From the NCBI RefSeq assembly GCF_014905615.1, contig NZ_AQGU01000025.1, positions 1,215,858 through 1,279,857 of the forward strand: a stretch of 64,000 bases of DNA. The letters are read 5' to 3'. The position numbers and the translations under genes are program-made. Positions 48,920 through 58,027 of this stretch are shown here, one piece after another. Source of the DNA: Pseudoalteromonas aliena SW19 (GTDB taxonomy: Bacteria; Pseudomonadota; Gammaproteobacteria; Enterobacterales; Alteromonadaceae). A model generated the notes under the pieces. It was not told the DNA's origin. It saw nothing but the letters and a program-made list of their open reading frames with translations, and searched no databases. Position 1 is the first letter of the stretch, and each line of letters starts with the position of its first letter.

Positions 48920-49891
48920 TCACTTATCTCGTTTTTTGCTAAGTTTATTTTTATACATTGCTTGATCAGCACTATTCAGTAAGGTTTCAAACGATTGTTT
49001 TTTGGATTCGGTAAAACTATAACCAATGCTTAGCGATAAATCACAAATGTCGCTTTTAACCAAGGCTTTTGAATATTCAGTCGAAATTTTATTAGTAATA
49101 CCGTTGAGTTTATTTTTATCATTTACTTGCATTACAGCAACAAATTCATCGCCACCTAAACGACCAACTATATCGGCATCTCGTAAATGTGCCTTTAATG
49201 TAACTGCTAATATAATTAAAGCTTTGTCGCCCACTTCATGTCCGCATGTGTCGTTTAATTTTTTAAAGTCGTTTACATCAATAAATAAGCAACACACATC
49301 AAAACCTAGCCGAAAAGCTAAGCTTAGCTTTTGTTGAGCTAGCAAAATCAGGGCCCGGCGATTATAAATATTAGTCAGTGCATCCAGCATGGCTACTTCG
49401 CGCATTTGCTCAAAGCTATTTATAAGTGCTAAATCGTCTTCAATTAAGTCACGTAGCTGCTCTATCAGTTCAAAATATTCATCGGTATAGCTTGTTTTTT
49501 TAGTATCTTTTAAACACAAGGTGCCAAATATTTGGCCTTGTGGCCAATGAATAGGTAAACCTAAGTAGGATTCAACACCGTCTTCAACTACTTCTGGTAG
49601 GGTGTTCCACGCTTCGCTCTTACTTGCAGCATTGACGTAAACAATATTATTACTTTGGACTACGTATTTACAAAAAAGAGGGGTATGAGGAGAGAGTATA
49701 GGGTTTGTCTCAAAATGAGAGCCGCCTTCATTACTTTTTATTACAACACGATAGCCTTTACTTGTAGCCTGAACTATATAACCAGACGGGGCTGAAAAAA
49801 GCCCCGTGATAAGGTCGATTATTTTTTGCCATTTGTGTAATGATATTTTGCCATCAACACCTGAAAATGCCCATTGATCAGTTTCAAACAT
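48920..49891 (-). CDS. Diguanylate cyclase with N-terminal GAF domain
   Basis: Makes cyclic di-GMP from two GTP. GAF sensor domain, residues about 20-155; GGDEF domain, 165-323. The active site GGDEF is intact (246-250) and an RxxD product-inhibition I-site is present (Arg237, Asp240). The ATG at 49889-49891 has a GAGG ribosome-binding site 7 nt upstream. The ORF is open for 37 more codons, but those overlap the helicase stop and lack a start signal. Same strand as and upstream of the H-NOX pair, about 210 bp away. A soluble protein; the GAF ligand is unknown. Confidence 0.92.
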   Translation of the reverse strand: MFETDQWAFSGVDGKISLHKWQKIIDLITGLFSAPSGYIVQATSKGYRVVIKSNEGGSHFETNPILSPHTPLFCKYVVQSNNIVYVNAASKSEAWNTLPEVVEDGVESYLGLPIHWPQGQIFGTLCLKDTKKTSYTDEYFELIEQLRDLIEDDLALINSFEQMREVAMLDALTNIYNRRALILLAQQKLSLAFRLGFDVCCLFIDVNDFKKLNDTCGHEVGDKALIILAVTLKAHLRDADIVGRLGGDEFVAVMQVNDKNKLNGITNKISTEYSKALVKSDICDLSLSIGYSFTESKKQSFETLLNSADQAMYKNKLSKKRDK

Positions 49892-49949
49892 TACGTTACC
49901 TCGGCTATGTATTAGCTCCAGTATAGGCAAAAAAACAGAGCAAAAGCTA

Positions 49950-51197
49950 TTACTTACGGCGTCTACTTGGCTCTCTTTTACCTGTAATGCGTTTTTTATC
50001 ACGATCTTTTCGCGACTTATTAGTATTTTTACGATTATCTTTTGGCTTTTTATTTGGATCAGGCTCGTAGCCTTCTAACCACTGTGGAGTTAAACGCGTA
50101 TCTAATAGCACTTCAATTTCTTCTAGCAACCATTGCTCATCAAGACTTACTAGTGACATAGCAAGGCCTTGTTCGCCCGCTCGACCGGTACGGCCAATAC
50201 GATGCACATAGTCTTCTGCTATGTATGGCAGCTCAAAGTTAATGACGTATCTAAGTGTAGAAATATCTAAACCACGTGCAGCTACATCAGTAGCAACAAG
50301 TACACGAGTAACGCCTTCTTTAAAGTTTTGTAGTGCGCGGTCGCGTGCGCCTTGCGATTTATTACCATGTATTGATTCGGTTTTTAAACCGTCTTTACAC
50401 ATTTCTTTAGCGAGTTGGTCGGCCATTTGTTTTGTGCGAGTAAAAATAAGTACTTGGCGCCAGTTTTTCATGCCAATCATGTGCGATACAAGTTCACGCT
50501 TACGATCTTCATCTACAGCGTAAATAACTTGCTCTACCTCAACCGCTGCTGAGTTGCGCTTATCAACTTCAATTAGCTCTGGGTTTTTAAGTAGTTTTTT
50601 ACTGAGTTCAAATACGCTGTCATCAAACGTAGCTGAAAAGAGTAAAGTTTGACGATCACCTGGAATATGACGCAATATACGTCTAATTTCATCAATAAAG
50701 CCCATATCAAGCATACGGTCTGCTTCATCAAATACGAGCGAATCTACACTTGAAAGTACAACGCTGCCTTTAACTATATGATCGAGCAGACGCCCTGGTG
50801 TGGCCACGATAACTTGTGCTGTTTTAAGCGCTTTTATTTGTGGGCCAATACTTACGCCACCATACGCCAAAGCACCATTGATATTAGTGCCTTGTGCGTA
50901 TTTTTCAAAGCTGGCAAATACTTGCTGAGCAAGCTCTCGCGTTGGCGTTAAAATTACAACGCGGGCAAGTCCTGACTCATCTTTTTTGGGGGTATTTAAA
51001 AGCTTATGTAGCAAGGGTAAAACAAACGCGGCGGTTTTACCTGTGCCTGTTTGCGCACTGCCCATTACATCACTTCCCGCTAAAATAGGCGGAATAGTTT
51101 TAACCTGAATTGCGGTAGGTAGCGTGTAATTATTTTGCTCAATCGCTGTTAATAATAACGGGTCGAGATTAAGTGATGAGAACGTAGTGGCAGACAT
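49950..51197 (-). CDS. rhlE: DEAD-box ATP-dependent RNA helicase, RhlE type
   Basis: RNA helicase. It has Q motif region LTAIEQNNYTLPTAIQ, Walker A AQTGTGKT (about residues 43-50), PTRELAQQ, DEAD in VFDEADRMLDMGF, SAT in LLFSATF, and HRIGRTGRAGEQG. A basic C-terminal tail (about residues 375-415, rich in Lys/Arg/Asn) would bind RNA. Length is 415 aa. RhlE fits the tail and overall pattern best, but a close paralogue cannot be excluded. The stop lies 58 bp before the cyclase start. Confidence 0.88.
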   Translation of the reverse strand: MSATTFSSLNLDPLLLTAIEQNNYTLPTAIQVKTIPPILAGSDVMGSAQTGTGKTAAFVLPLLHKLLNTPKKDESGLARVVILTPTRELAQQVFASFEKYAQGTNINGALAYGGVSIGPQIKALKTAQVIVATPGRLLDHIVKGSVVLSSVDSLVFDEADRMLDMGFIDEIRRILRHIPGDRQTLLFSATFDDSVFELSKKLLKNPELIEVDKRNSAAVEVEQVIYAVDEDRKRELVSHMIGMKNWRQVLIFTRTKQMADQLAKEMCKDGLKTESIHGNKSQGARDRALQNFKEGVTRVLVATDVAARGLDISTLRYVINFELPYIAEDYVHRIGRTGRAGEQGLAMSLVSLDEQWLLEEIEVLLDTRLTPQWLEGYEPDPNKKPKDNRKNTNKSRKDRDKKRITGKREPSRRRK

Positions 51198-51264
51198 AGG
51201 CTTAGCTTTAAAATAACAAAGAGCGCTATTGTACGCATATTAACGCACTGCGTAAATTAACCAA

Positions 51265-51300
51265 TAAAAAAGGCGTTAAATACAGCTGTATTTAACGCCT
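51265..51300 (-). terminator. Terminator of the DUF3581 gene
   Basis: A 30-bp perfect palindrome (left arm AGGCGTTAAATACAG at 51271-51285) between the helicase start and the DUF3581 stop. On the minus strand it is followed by TTTTTTATTGG. Confidence 0.9.
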
Positions 51301-51319
51301 ACTATAATTTGCTTTAATT

Positions 51320-52021
51320 TTAAGCTGGTTTTAGCGTTGTTTTTCGTTCGTTGTAAAACGCTATTAAATTGTCAACCGTTGCTTGGCAGTATTCGCGTAT
51401 ACCCGAAACCACCATATGCTTTTCACCACACCCTACTTTAACGCCGTTTTCTAACAGGTTAAAACGTAGTGTAATTTTCCCGCGCTTACCGGCGTACTCA
51501 AAACTTGGCTCTGCAAACTCAAGTACTGGCGCTGTAATATCAAGATTATCAAGATTAATAAGCATTGATTCGTAAATAATCATCGGACGTGCAGGGTTAA
51601 TCATTACCTCTTGCTTGCCCATTAACGGAATAATCACATGCGGAAAGGTAGTACCCGAAAACTCTACATAATTTTTTATTAGGCTATTAGTCAATGTTGG
51701 GCATTGGCTGGTTTTACCTTTGCGCTTTACCTTTAAAATAACTTTTTCGCCATTGGTTACATCAAACTCATCTGCTCCCTCAGGAAAATGTAGCTTGGTG
51801 TTTTCATCAACCATACCGGCAAAGGTAAATTCCATTTGTTCACTAATACCATAGCGATCTAGTACCAATGAAAAAAGTAAGTCTCCTGGCGCGCAAAACT
51901 TTTTGGCATCTTTGTCATGAAGTGGATTAAAATCATCAGCTACGCATTTAGCGAATCGACAACCTTGCTCACGAGAAATAGAAACGTAATCAGCGTGCTG
52001 CTGAAAAAAAGGACTTAACAT
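51320..52021 (-). CDS. DUF3581 family protein
   Basis: A 233-aa cytoplasmic protein resembling the DUF3581 family of Alteromonadales and Vibrionales. The start shows SREQGCRFAKCVADDFNPLHD and PGDLLFSLVLDRYG. The N-terminal RFA-x-DFNPLHD-D block looks like the hydratase side of MaoC-type hot-dog folds, so a thioester-related role is a possibility but not demonstrated. No signal peptide. It lies in its own unit, with a terminator on the 3' side. Confidence 0.7.
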   Translation of the reverse strand: MLSPFFQQHADYVSISREQGCRFAKCVADDFNPLHDKDAKKFCAPGDLLFSLVLDRYGISEQMEFTFAGMVDENTKLHFPEGADEFDVTNGEKVILKVKRKGKTSQCPTLTNSLIKNYVEFSGTTFPHVIIPLMGKQEVMINPARPMIIYESMLINLDNLDITAPVLEFAEPSFEYAGKRGKITLRFNLLENGVKVGCGEKHMVVSGIREYCQATVDNLIAFYNERKTTLKPA

Positions 52022-52263
52022 AGTGTGTTCACTGCTTAAACTGCTTATAACCTGCCTATACTACCAGAAAAAAAATACAGAGAGGTCGAATCTGTTCAAT
52101 TATACCAATCTGCTTATATATGGGGTCTATTTAACGTTAAGAAAATCACGCTAGGGCCTGTTTATCTTTCGAGGTTAAATTTGCAGCAGGCACCTGCTAA
52201 TATTTTAAAAAGGGACTGGAGAAAGAGCCAATCCCGCCAACTTATTTTCTTAGAACGTATTTA

Positions 52264-53694
52264 TTACAAACGCTCTATCAATTGATCTACTTTTGCCACA
52301 ACAGGCCATGCTGAAGATTGAAAGTTACCTAATACTACTAAAATGTAGCCTTTGTCTTGATACATATTTAGTCTGGCTGTCATACCTAAATGAGCACCAT
52401 TATGACCCACTATTTTGTTATTATCAGCGCCTCTCACTGAAAATCCATACCCCCAGTTTTCTGCACCAAGTTCGGGCTTCGAAGTAAGAGCTTCTTGGGA
52501 AAGTTTACGACTAATCAAAGTTCCATTTTGCATTGCTAAAGCGAACTTATGTAAATCGCCTACTGTCGAATACCCACCTCCAGCGGGACCCCCTTTAACT
52601 GATTGAAACATTAAGTTTTCAGTAATTTCTCCAGTTTCAACTGAAAACCAATAGTTACGCGCAGTGTTCCTAATAGGTACATCCAAATCAAAACTACCAC
52701 TATGTTGCATATTAGCTTTCTGATAGATGTTTTTATCAATGTATGTAAAATAACTTTCCTTAGTAACAGATTCAATCACCTGACCAAGTAATAACATACC
52801 TGTATTACTATATCGCCATTGAGAGCCTGGTTTAAACGTTGTTTCAATGGAGCTGTATAAGTGTTGAATATCTTCAAGTGAACGTACTTTATACTGTATT
52901 TCGTCAACCCCAGCTATATTACTAATACCTGATGTATGACTCAGTAAGTGGTGAATATGGATTTTATCAAAGTCTCCCTTACCTAACAGGGTTTTATCAA
53001 TGAACTTAGTAATCGGATCATCAAGCAATACTTTTCCTGCTTCAACAAGTTGCAAAATAGCGACGCTAGTAAACATCTTATTCATCGAACCTATTTGAAA
53101 TTTAGTATCTAAATTATTTTTAACGTCATAGCGTCGAGAGGCTAAGCCATGCGCTTTAGTAAATAAAACTTTGTTACCTTTGGCAAGCAGTATTGTTCCT
53201 GAAAAAATGCCATTTTTAGCAAGTAGATTGCTATAATTTTTTACCTCATTAACTAATTGTGGCTCAGTTAAAGAAATTATATCAAGGCTTTTGGGGGGTT
53301 CTCCAACAAACCAGCCTGTAACGGCTTGTTCTTCGTTAAAATCGATAACCATTTCGTACTGCATGTCGGTATTTTTTGAATACACTTTACTAATGTGCTG
53401 TATGCGGTTATTGGAAGTATCAAGCTCTGTTGAAAGTAGGCTTAATGATCCATGAAAAAGTGCTACGTTCATCGAATAACCAACATAACGATCTTTTCCT
53501 GTATTATCCCAACGAGAAAGTGCATCAGGCGAAAAGTTTTTTACAATAAAACCTTCGACCTGTTTTAAATCTTTGCTGTTTAAAACAGATATAAACTCAT
53601 TAGCTAGCTTATTGTAGTTTAGCTTATCTGCTGCTAGCGCTTGATTGCAGATAATTGTTATTAAAAATAATAGTGTTACTAAATATCGCTTCAT
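52264..53694 (-). CDS. Secreted serine hydrolase, class C beta-lactamase/penicillin-binding family
   Basis: 476 aa with a signal peptide (YLVTLLFLITIICNQALA). An N-terminal region of about 100 residues, in the position of a DUF3887-like module, is followed by the beta-lactamase-like catalytic domain. The active-site SxxK is SMNK (about residue 203), the YxN motif is YSNTGM and the third motif appears as GHNGAH. These proteins hydrolyse esters or peptides and rarely beta-lactams; substrate unknown. AAAGGAAT is the ribosome-binding site. Divergent from the first CadC-type regulator across 159 bp, suggesting regulation by it. Confidence 0.88.
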   Translation of the reverse strand: MKRYLVTLLFLITIICNQALAADKLNYNKLANEFISVLNSKDLKQVEGFIVKNFSPDALSRWDNTGKDRYVGYSMNVALFHGSLSLLSTELDTSNNRIQHISKVYSKNTDMQYEMVIDFNEEQAVTGWFVGEPPKSLDIISLTEPQLVNEVKNYSNLLAKNGIFSGTILLAKGNKVLFTKAHGLASRRYDVKNNLDTKFQIGSMNKMFTSVAILQLVEAGKVLLDDPITKFIDKTLLGKGDFDKIHIHHLLSHTSGISNIAGVDEIQYKVRSLEDIQHLYSSIETTFKPGSQWRYSNTGMLLLGQVIESVTKESYFTYIDKNIYQKANMQHSGSFDLDVPIRNTARNYWFSVETGEITENLMFQSVKGGPAGGGYSTVGDLHKFALAMQNGTLISRKLSQEALTSKPELGAENWGYGFSVRGADNNKIVGHNGAHLGMTARLNMYQDKGYILVVLGNFQSSAWPVVAKVDQLIERL

Positions 53695-53853
53695 TATGTA
53701 TTCCTTTTGTAATTTATTTATTAATATAGCGCTGACTTTTCGATTCCTTTTTAACTGTTGTTACCAAGAGAAAGCGATGAATTAGTAATTAAGAAAACGT
53801 TAAGAAAAGCTTAAGGGATATATATCTATTAATAACAGTGGGATGGGAAAGGT

Positions 53854-55920
53854 TTGAGCGTAAACGAACTACCAAATAAATTTTATATTGATGATTTTTT
53901 AATTAATATCAAAACCGGTGAGGTTATATATGAAGAAAAATCTCAGGTAATTGAACCAAAAGTAATGGCGCTTTTGAAGACGTTGGCACAAAACCCCAAA
54001 AGAGTTATTGCAGCTGAAACGCTTTTTGAAATTGTTTGGCCTCAAGCAATTTACAGTCCAAACTCAGTTCGTAGAAATATAGCCTTGTTAAGGCAAGCGT
54101 TATCTGATGACGACAAACGCATTATCAAAACACATCCTAAACGAGGCTACAGCCTAGACTCCGAAGTTCGCTTTCCAGAAAAAAAAGCAAAGGCATTATC
54201 AAAAAAAAGCCCCCTTATAAAGTATTTAAAATTATCTTTACTCCTCATTCCTGTTTTCATCCTAATTAGCGTGTTTTTTAGTTTATCAGATACAAGTAAA
54301 CAGGTTTCTTTGTTAAACCTAAAACCAATAACGGCAAGCAATGAACAAGAGCGCTATATGCAAATCAGTCCTGATGGACGATTTATGGCGTATATTCAAA
54401 ATACCAATCAACCAAACAAGAGAAAAATATTAATTAAAGATCTAGTAACTGGCTCAAGCTGGCCCTTAAAGGATACTTTAAACGCATATACCTACCTTGC
54501 ATGGGATTCTCACAAAAATGCCTTGGTGTATTCATGCCAAGATGAGAAAGGTATTTCATTTAATCGCTTGCTACTCGACGCACAATTAAAAGTAGTAAGT
54601 GAAGAGCTACTTTTTTCGCGTAGCGATATAACTTGGAATAGTTTATTTTTTATAGATAAGCGCCAACAACTTTATTATTTGGCCAATCAAAACAGTTCGG
54701 AGCATAGCCGAAACGTTAGTTTATATCGGCATAATTTGGAGTCAGGACAAACTGAAAAATTACTTAAACCAAATGACTACTTTAAACCTTATAAACTTGC
54801 TTTGTCTCCGACTCAAACACAATTAGCGTTAGTCGGTTTTAATAAACAAGCATTATCAGAAGTAAAGTTGTTAAACTTAGATAGTAATGATGTTGTCTCA
54901 ATCGGACAAATAGATCATAACTGGTACTTCTTAACTTGGTTTGAAAACAATAAATCTTTATTACTTAGTAATGGCAGTGAATTAAAGCAACTCTCATTAA
55001 ATGGTGACCTCACAACGCTTAACTACAAAAGCTATAACTTTTTAGTTTATCCGCAAATTATTAAAGATAAAGTGTACTTTATTGAAGCCAAGTCAGATCA
55101 AGACATTTTACTGAGTAAATTAAAACAGCTTTCACCTCCCCAAAAAATAATAAACTCAAATACAATTGATAAAGCTGCAGCGCTTTCAGCAGATGAAAAA
55201 CACATAGCCTATGTATCAATAAAAAATGGCTATCCTCAGATTTTTGTCAAACATATTGAGACAGGCAAAGAGCGAATATTATTCGAAAATTCAAAGCAAG
55301 AATTTGCTTTAACCAAACCAGTTTGGCACTGGTCAGGAAAGCGTATAGCGAGCAGTGTAAATAACAAACCGTTTATTATTGAGTTGGAGTCAAACCGATT
55401 CTCGATAAAATGGTTAAACATGATTATTGGTGAGCCTATAGTTTGGTACAACAAATCTGACGCTATATTGTATGTTGATAAAAAAACTCACAATGATGAA
55501 CTAGTAAAGTTTAATCTTACAACTGATGAAAGAACAACATTAAAAATAAAACGAGTGCATGATACATTCTTTTTAAACCATAAAGACGAACTACTGAGCT
55601 TTGTAAAAGGTCAAGTCATACGCCATGATTCAGATAACACTTTACTCAAAAGCCCCTATTTATTTACTCAAATATATCCCGAAAAAAATGGTTTTTATTA
55701 TCAATACACACAAAATGGCAAGCCATTAATAAACTATTACGATTACGAGTTAGGTGTACAAAATTTAAGTAGTAAAACCGAAGAGTTTTGTGCGAAATTT
55801 TGTGATCAAATAACCGCAGTAAGTGACAATATAATCTTACTCAAAAGCAAACATAAATCGGCAGACATTTTGGTTTTAGATATTACTTCAAAAAGCACAA
55901 AAGTGAGGGGGAGTTTATAG
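53854..55920 (+). CDS. CadC-type membrane transcriptional regulator with beta-propeller-like periplasmic domain
   Basis: 688 aa. It has an N-terminal OmpR/CadC winged helix (residues about 7-105, with EPKVMALLKTLAQNPKRV and HPKRGYSL). One transmembrane helix follows (LLLIPVFILISVFF, about 131-144) and then a long periplasmic region. That region's repeats (RYMQISPDGRFMAYIQN, AALSADEKHIAYVSIKNG) resemble TolB/WD40-like blades. The start is a TTG with GGGAAAGG upstream. It would bind DNA while membrane-anchored and sense an envelope signal. Divergent from the serine hydrolase, its likely target; a second regulator of the same class follows 213 bp downstream. Confidence 0.82.
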   Translation: MSVNELPNKFYIDDFLINIKTGEVIYEEKSQVIEPKVMALLKTLAQNPKRVIAAETLFEIVWPQAIYSPNSVRRNIALLRQALSDDDKRIIKTHPKRGYSLDSEVRFPEKKAKALSKKSPLIKYLKLSLLLIPVFILISVFFSLSDTSKQVSLLNLKPITASNEQERYMQISPDGRFMAYIQNTNQPNKRKILIKDLVTGSSWPLKDTLNAYTYLAWDSHKNALVYSCQDEKGISFNRLLLDAQLKVVSEELLFSRSDITWNSLFFIDKRQQLYYLANQNSSEHSRNVSLYRHNLESGQTEKLLKPNDYFKPYKLALSPTQTQLALVGFNKQALSEVKLLNLDSNDVVSIGQIDHNWYFLTWFENNKSLLLSNGSELKQLSLNGDLTTLNYKSYNFLVYPQIIKDKVYFIEAKSDQDILLSKLKQLSPPQKIINSNTIDKAAALSADEKHIAYVSIKNGYPQIFVKHIETGKERILFENSKQEFALTKPVWHWSGKRIASSVNNKPFIIELESNRFSIKWLNMIIGEPIVWYNKSDAILYVDKKTHNDELVKFNLTTDERTTLKIKRVHDTFFLNHKDELLSFVKGQVIRHDSDNTLLKSPYLFTQIYPEKNGFYYQYTQNGKPLINYYDYELGVQNLSSKTEEFCAKFCDQITAVSDNIILLKSKHKSADILVLDITSKSTKVRGSL

Positions 55921-56133
55921 TTTCATAGCAACCAATCCTTAATCGGGGATTGCGTTGCCCTCGCCCACTGGACTCACAATTATTTGCGACAAGCATGGAT
56001 TGCCCCCCTTTAGCTGCACAGGATACAGGGCCATAGTATTTTTAATATATGATTAACAAACTTATACTCTTTATCAGCTAATAAGTTAAGATGAGTGAAA
56101 TAAATAACCAAATGATCCATTTTTATAAAAACA

Positions 56134-57954
56134 ATGCGTTATAAATTTAATAATTTTGAATTTGATAGTACAAGCTGTGTACTAAAAAAAAATGGTGATG
56201 ACTTAGCCATTCGACACAATGAAGCCAAAGTACTAAAACTATTACTAGAGCATTCGAATCATGTCTTTAGTAAAGAAGATATTTTATCTCATGTCTGGAA
56301 AAATAAAGTTGTATCGGAACAAGCCGTTTTTCAAAGTATTAGCAATCTAAGGAGGCTGTTGGGTAACCACGCAATTAAAACCTTTTCAAAACGAGGTTAT
56401 CAGTGGCAACTCCAAATTGATTCTAAACATTCTGATGTTGAGGCACACTGCAACATCAGTCAAAATAAACCACTGCAGCATGAAAATACTTTATCAAAAC
56501 CAAAAAGCCGAAACCATTGGATAACCATTGCACTTAGCGGTATTGCCCTTCTTGTATTTACTATCATTAATAACAATACTGACCAACCTCAAACAGATGA
56601 GAGCTCAGTTATTAATATTTCTTATATAGCAATAAGCAATCAACGAGGGACGGAAACCTTTAAGCTCAATGATACTGAACTCTTTAGCTTTACCGAATTA
56701 CCTCAGCTAAATACGGCGCATTTTCAGGTTTCAGCGGAGTTTGAATACCCACTTTTAGCAAAAGAACACCCATTGATTTTATCTGGCACTATTCGCACAC
56801 ATCATAATTTGACATATATTGATTTTATATTAAAAGGCCCATTTGCAGATTGGCAAGGGCAATTATCTGGAGTAAGTCAACAAGCCGCTTTAAATCAGTT
56901 ACAACAACATTTACAGCAGCCAGTTATTTTAAAATTGCTTAATAAAGCCCAAACACTCGAACTCAAGCAAGCAAATTTATCCATTGCTCATCAGCAAGCG
57001 CCACATGATCTCATTATCCTTGGTCATCTAGCTAATACTTATATAATGATGGGGGAACTTGATAAAGCGATGGTGATGGCAAATAAACTAGAAAAAATAG
57101 CTATTTCACAAAATAAGACACACCATGTAGGCAATGCTTTGCTCTTTCAAAGTGAGGTATTAATCCGTAAAGAGCTATTTGATTTAAGTAAATATAAGCT
57201 CAGTAATGCTATTAAGCAGTTTCAAAGTATTAATGATTTACACAGACAAGCAGACGCGTGGTTTACGCAATCTTGGATAGACCATAACCAAGACAATTAC
57301 CAAGCAATTAAACAAAGCCTACTTAATTCAGTGCAATTAGCTTTTGATGCACAAGATAAACGACGAGAGCTAAGCGCCTTAACTTACCTATCTGTATTAG
57401 CCCATAAGCATCAGCAAGAGGATGATAAATACCTTTATTTACAACAAGCAGAAAATAAAATGAAGGCCTATCAAATACCTAACTATCACTTTGCTATAGT
57501 GCCGTATCACTATGCCATTTTTGCTAAAAGCCTACAAGATAAAGAGCCTCATTTAAAACAAGTACTAGAGCTTGCAACGTTAACACCTGATTTTTGGGCT
57601 GCACAAAGCAGTCGTCAGCAATTGATGGAATATTATATAAATCAAAATAATCTGGCAGAAGCACAAAATCTTATTAATGATATTACTACGGATAATGCCA
57701 AGAACTCCTACTTAAAAACATTGTTAGCTCAAGCACTGAAAAATGATGATGCATTTACAACTCATGCACAGCGTACTTTTGAGCAAGCTGAGTTGGCGGG
57801 TGACCTTTATCTCAGCTTAGATATGGCGTTACTAATTTGTAGCTCCCAAAGTATGCAAGATAATTATGATTTTTATTCTCAATATATTGATAAAAAAGGG
57901 ACTGACTACTGGCGACGTAATAATGAAAAAAAACTGTTAGCATTAAATTTATAA
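56134..57954 (+). CDS. CadC-type membrane transcriptional regulator with TPR-like periplasmic domain
   Basis: 606 aa. It has an N-terminal winged helix (residues about 1-95, with NEAKVLKLLLEHSNHVFSKE and FSKRGYQW) and one transmembrane segment (about 132-151, ITIALSGIALLVFTIINN). A periplasmic region of mostly amphipathic helices (about 270-600) is consistent with tetratricopeptide repeats. No good ribosome-binding site precedes the ATG. It shares only the first domain type with its upstream neighbour, so it is not a simple duplication. The gene converges with the SUMF1-type gene; TAAGAG...CTCTTA at 57980-58010 may terminate both. Confidence 0.78.
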   Translation: MRYKFNNFEFDSTSCVLKKNGDDLAIRHNEAKVLKLLLEHSNHVFSKEDILSHVWKNKVVSEQAVFQSISNLRRLLGNHAIKTFSKRGYQWQLQIDSKHSDVEAHCNISQNKPLQHENTLSKPKSRNHWITIALSGIALLVFTIINNNTDQPQTDESSVINISYIAISNQRGTETFKLNDTELFSFTELPQLNTAHFQVSAEFEYPLLAKEHPLILSGTIRTHHNLTYIDFILKGPFADWQGQLSGVSQQAALNQLQQHLQQPVILKLLNKAQTLELKQANLSIAHQQAPHDLIILGHLANTYIMMGELDKAMVMANKLEKIAISQNKTHHVGNALLFQSEVLIRKELFDLSKYKLSNAIKQFQSINDLHRQADAWFTQSWIDHNQDNYQAIKQSLLNSVQLAFDAQDKRRELSALTYLSVLAHKHQQEDDKYLYLQQAENKMKAYQIPNYHFAIVPYHYAIFAKSLQDKEPHLKQVLELATLTPDFWAAQSSRQQLMEYYINQNNLAEAQNLINDITTDNAKNSYLKTLLAQALKNDDAFTTHAQRTFEQAELAGDLYLSLDMALLICSSQSMQDNYDFYSQYIDKKGTDYWRRNNEKKLLALNL

Positions 57955-58027
57955 TGTTATCCAAAACTGGATTTAAAATAGTAAGAGACAGCAATACCAC
58001 GGCCTCTTATTTTGTACTTTACAGAAA

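Noticed and set aside
49892..50002. Longer N-terminus for the GAF-GGDEF protein
   Set aside because: It overlaps the helicase gene by 53 bp and lacks a start signal, while ATG 49891 has a good ribosome-binding site.
52022..52263. Third copy of the family-1 repeat (ATACCAATC near 52100)
   Set aside because: Only about eight bases match the terminal sequence, with no internal similarity.
52264..53694. AmpC-type beta-lactamase
   Set aside because: The protein has the general serine hydrolase motifs but an extra N-terminal module and no close AmpC features; antibiotic hydrolysis is not supported.
57980..58010. Firm terminator between the second regulator and the SUMF1-like gene
   Set aside because: The stem is only six pairs with a 16-nt loop; mentioned with the gene but not listed as a separate feature.
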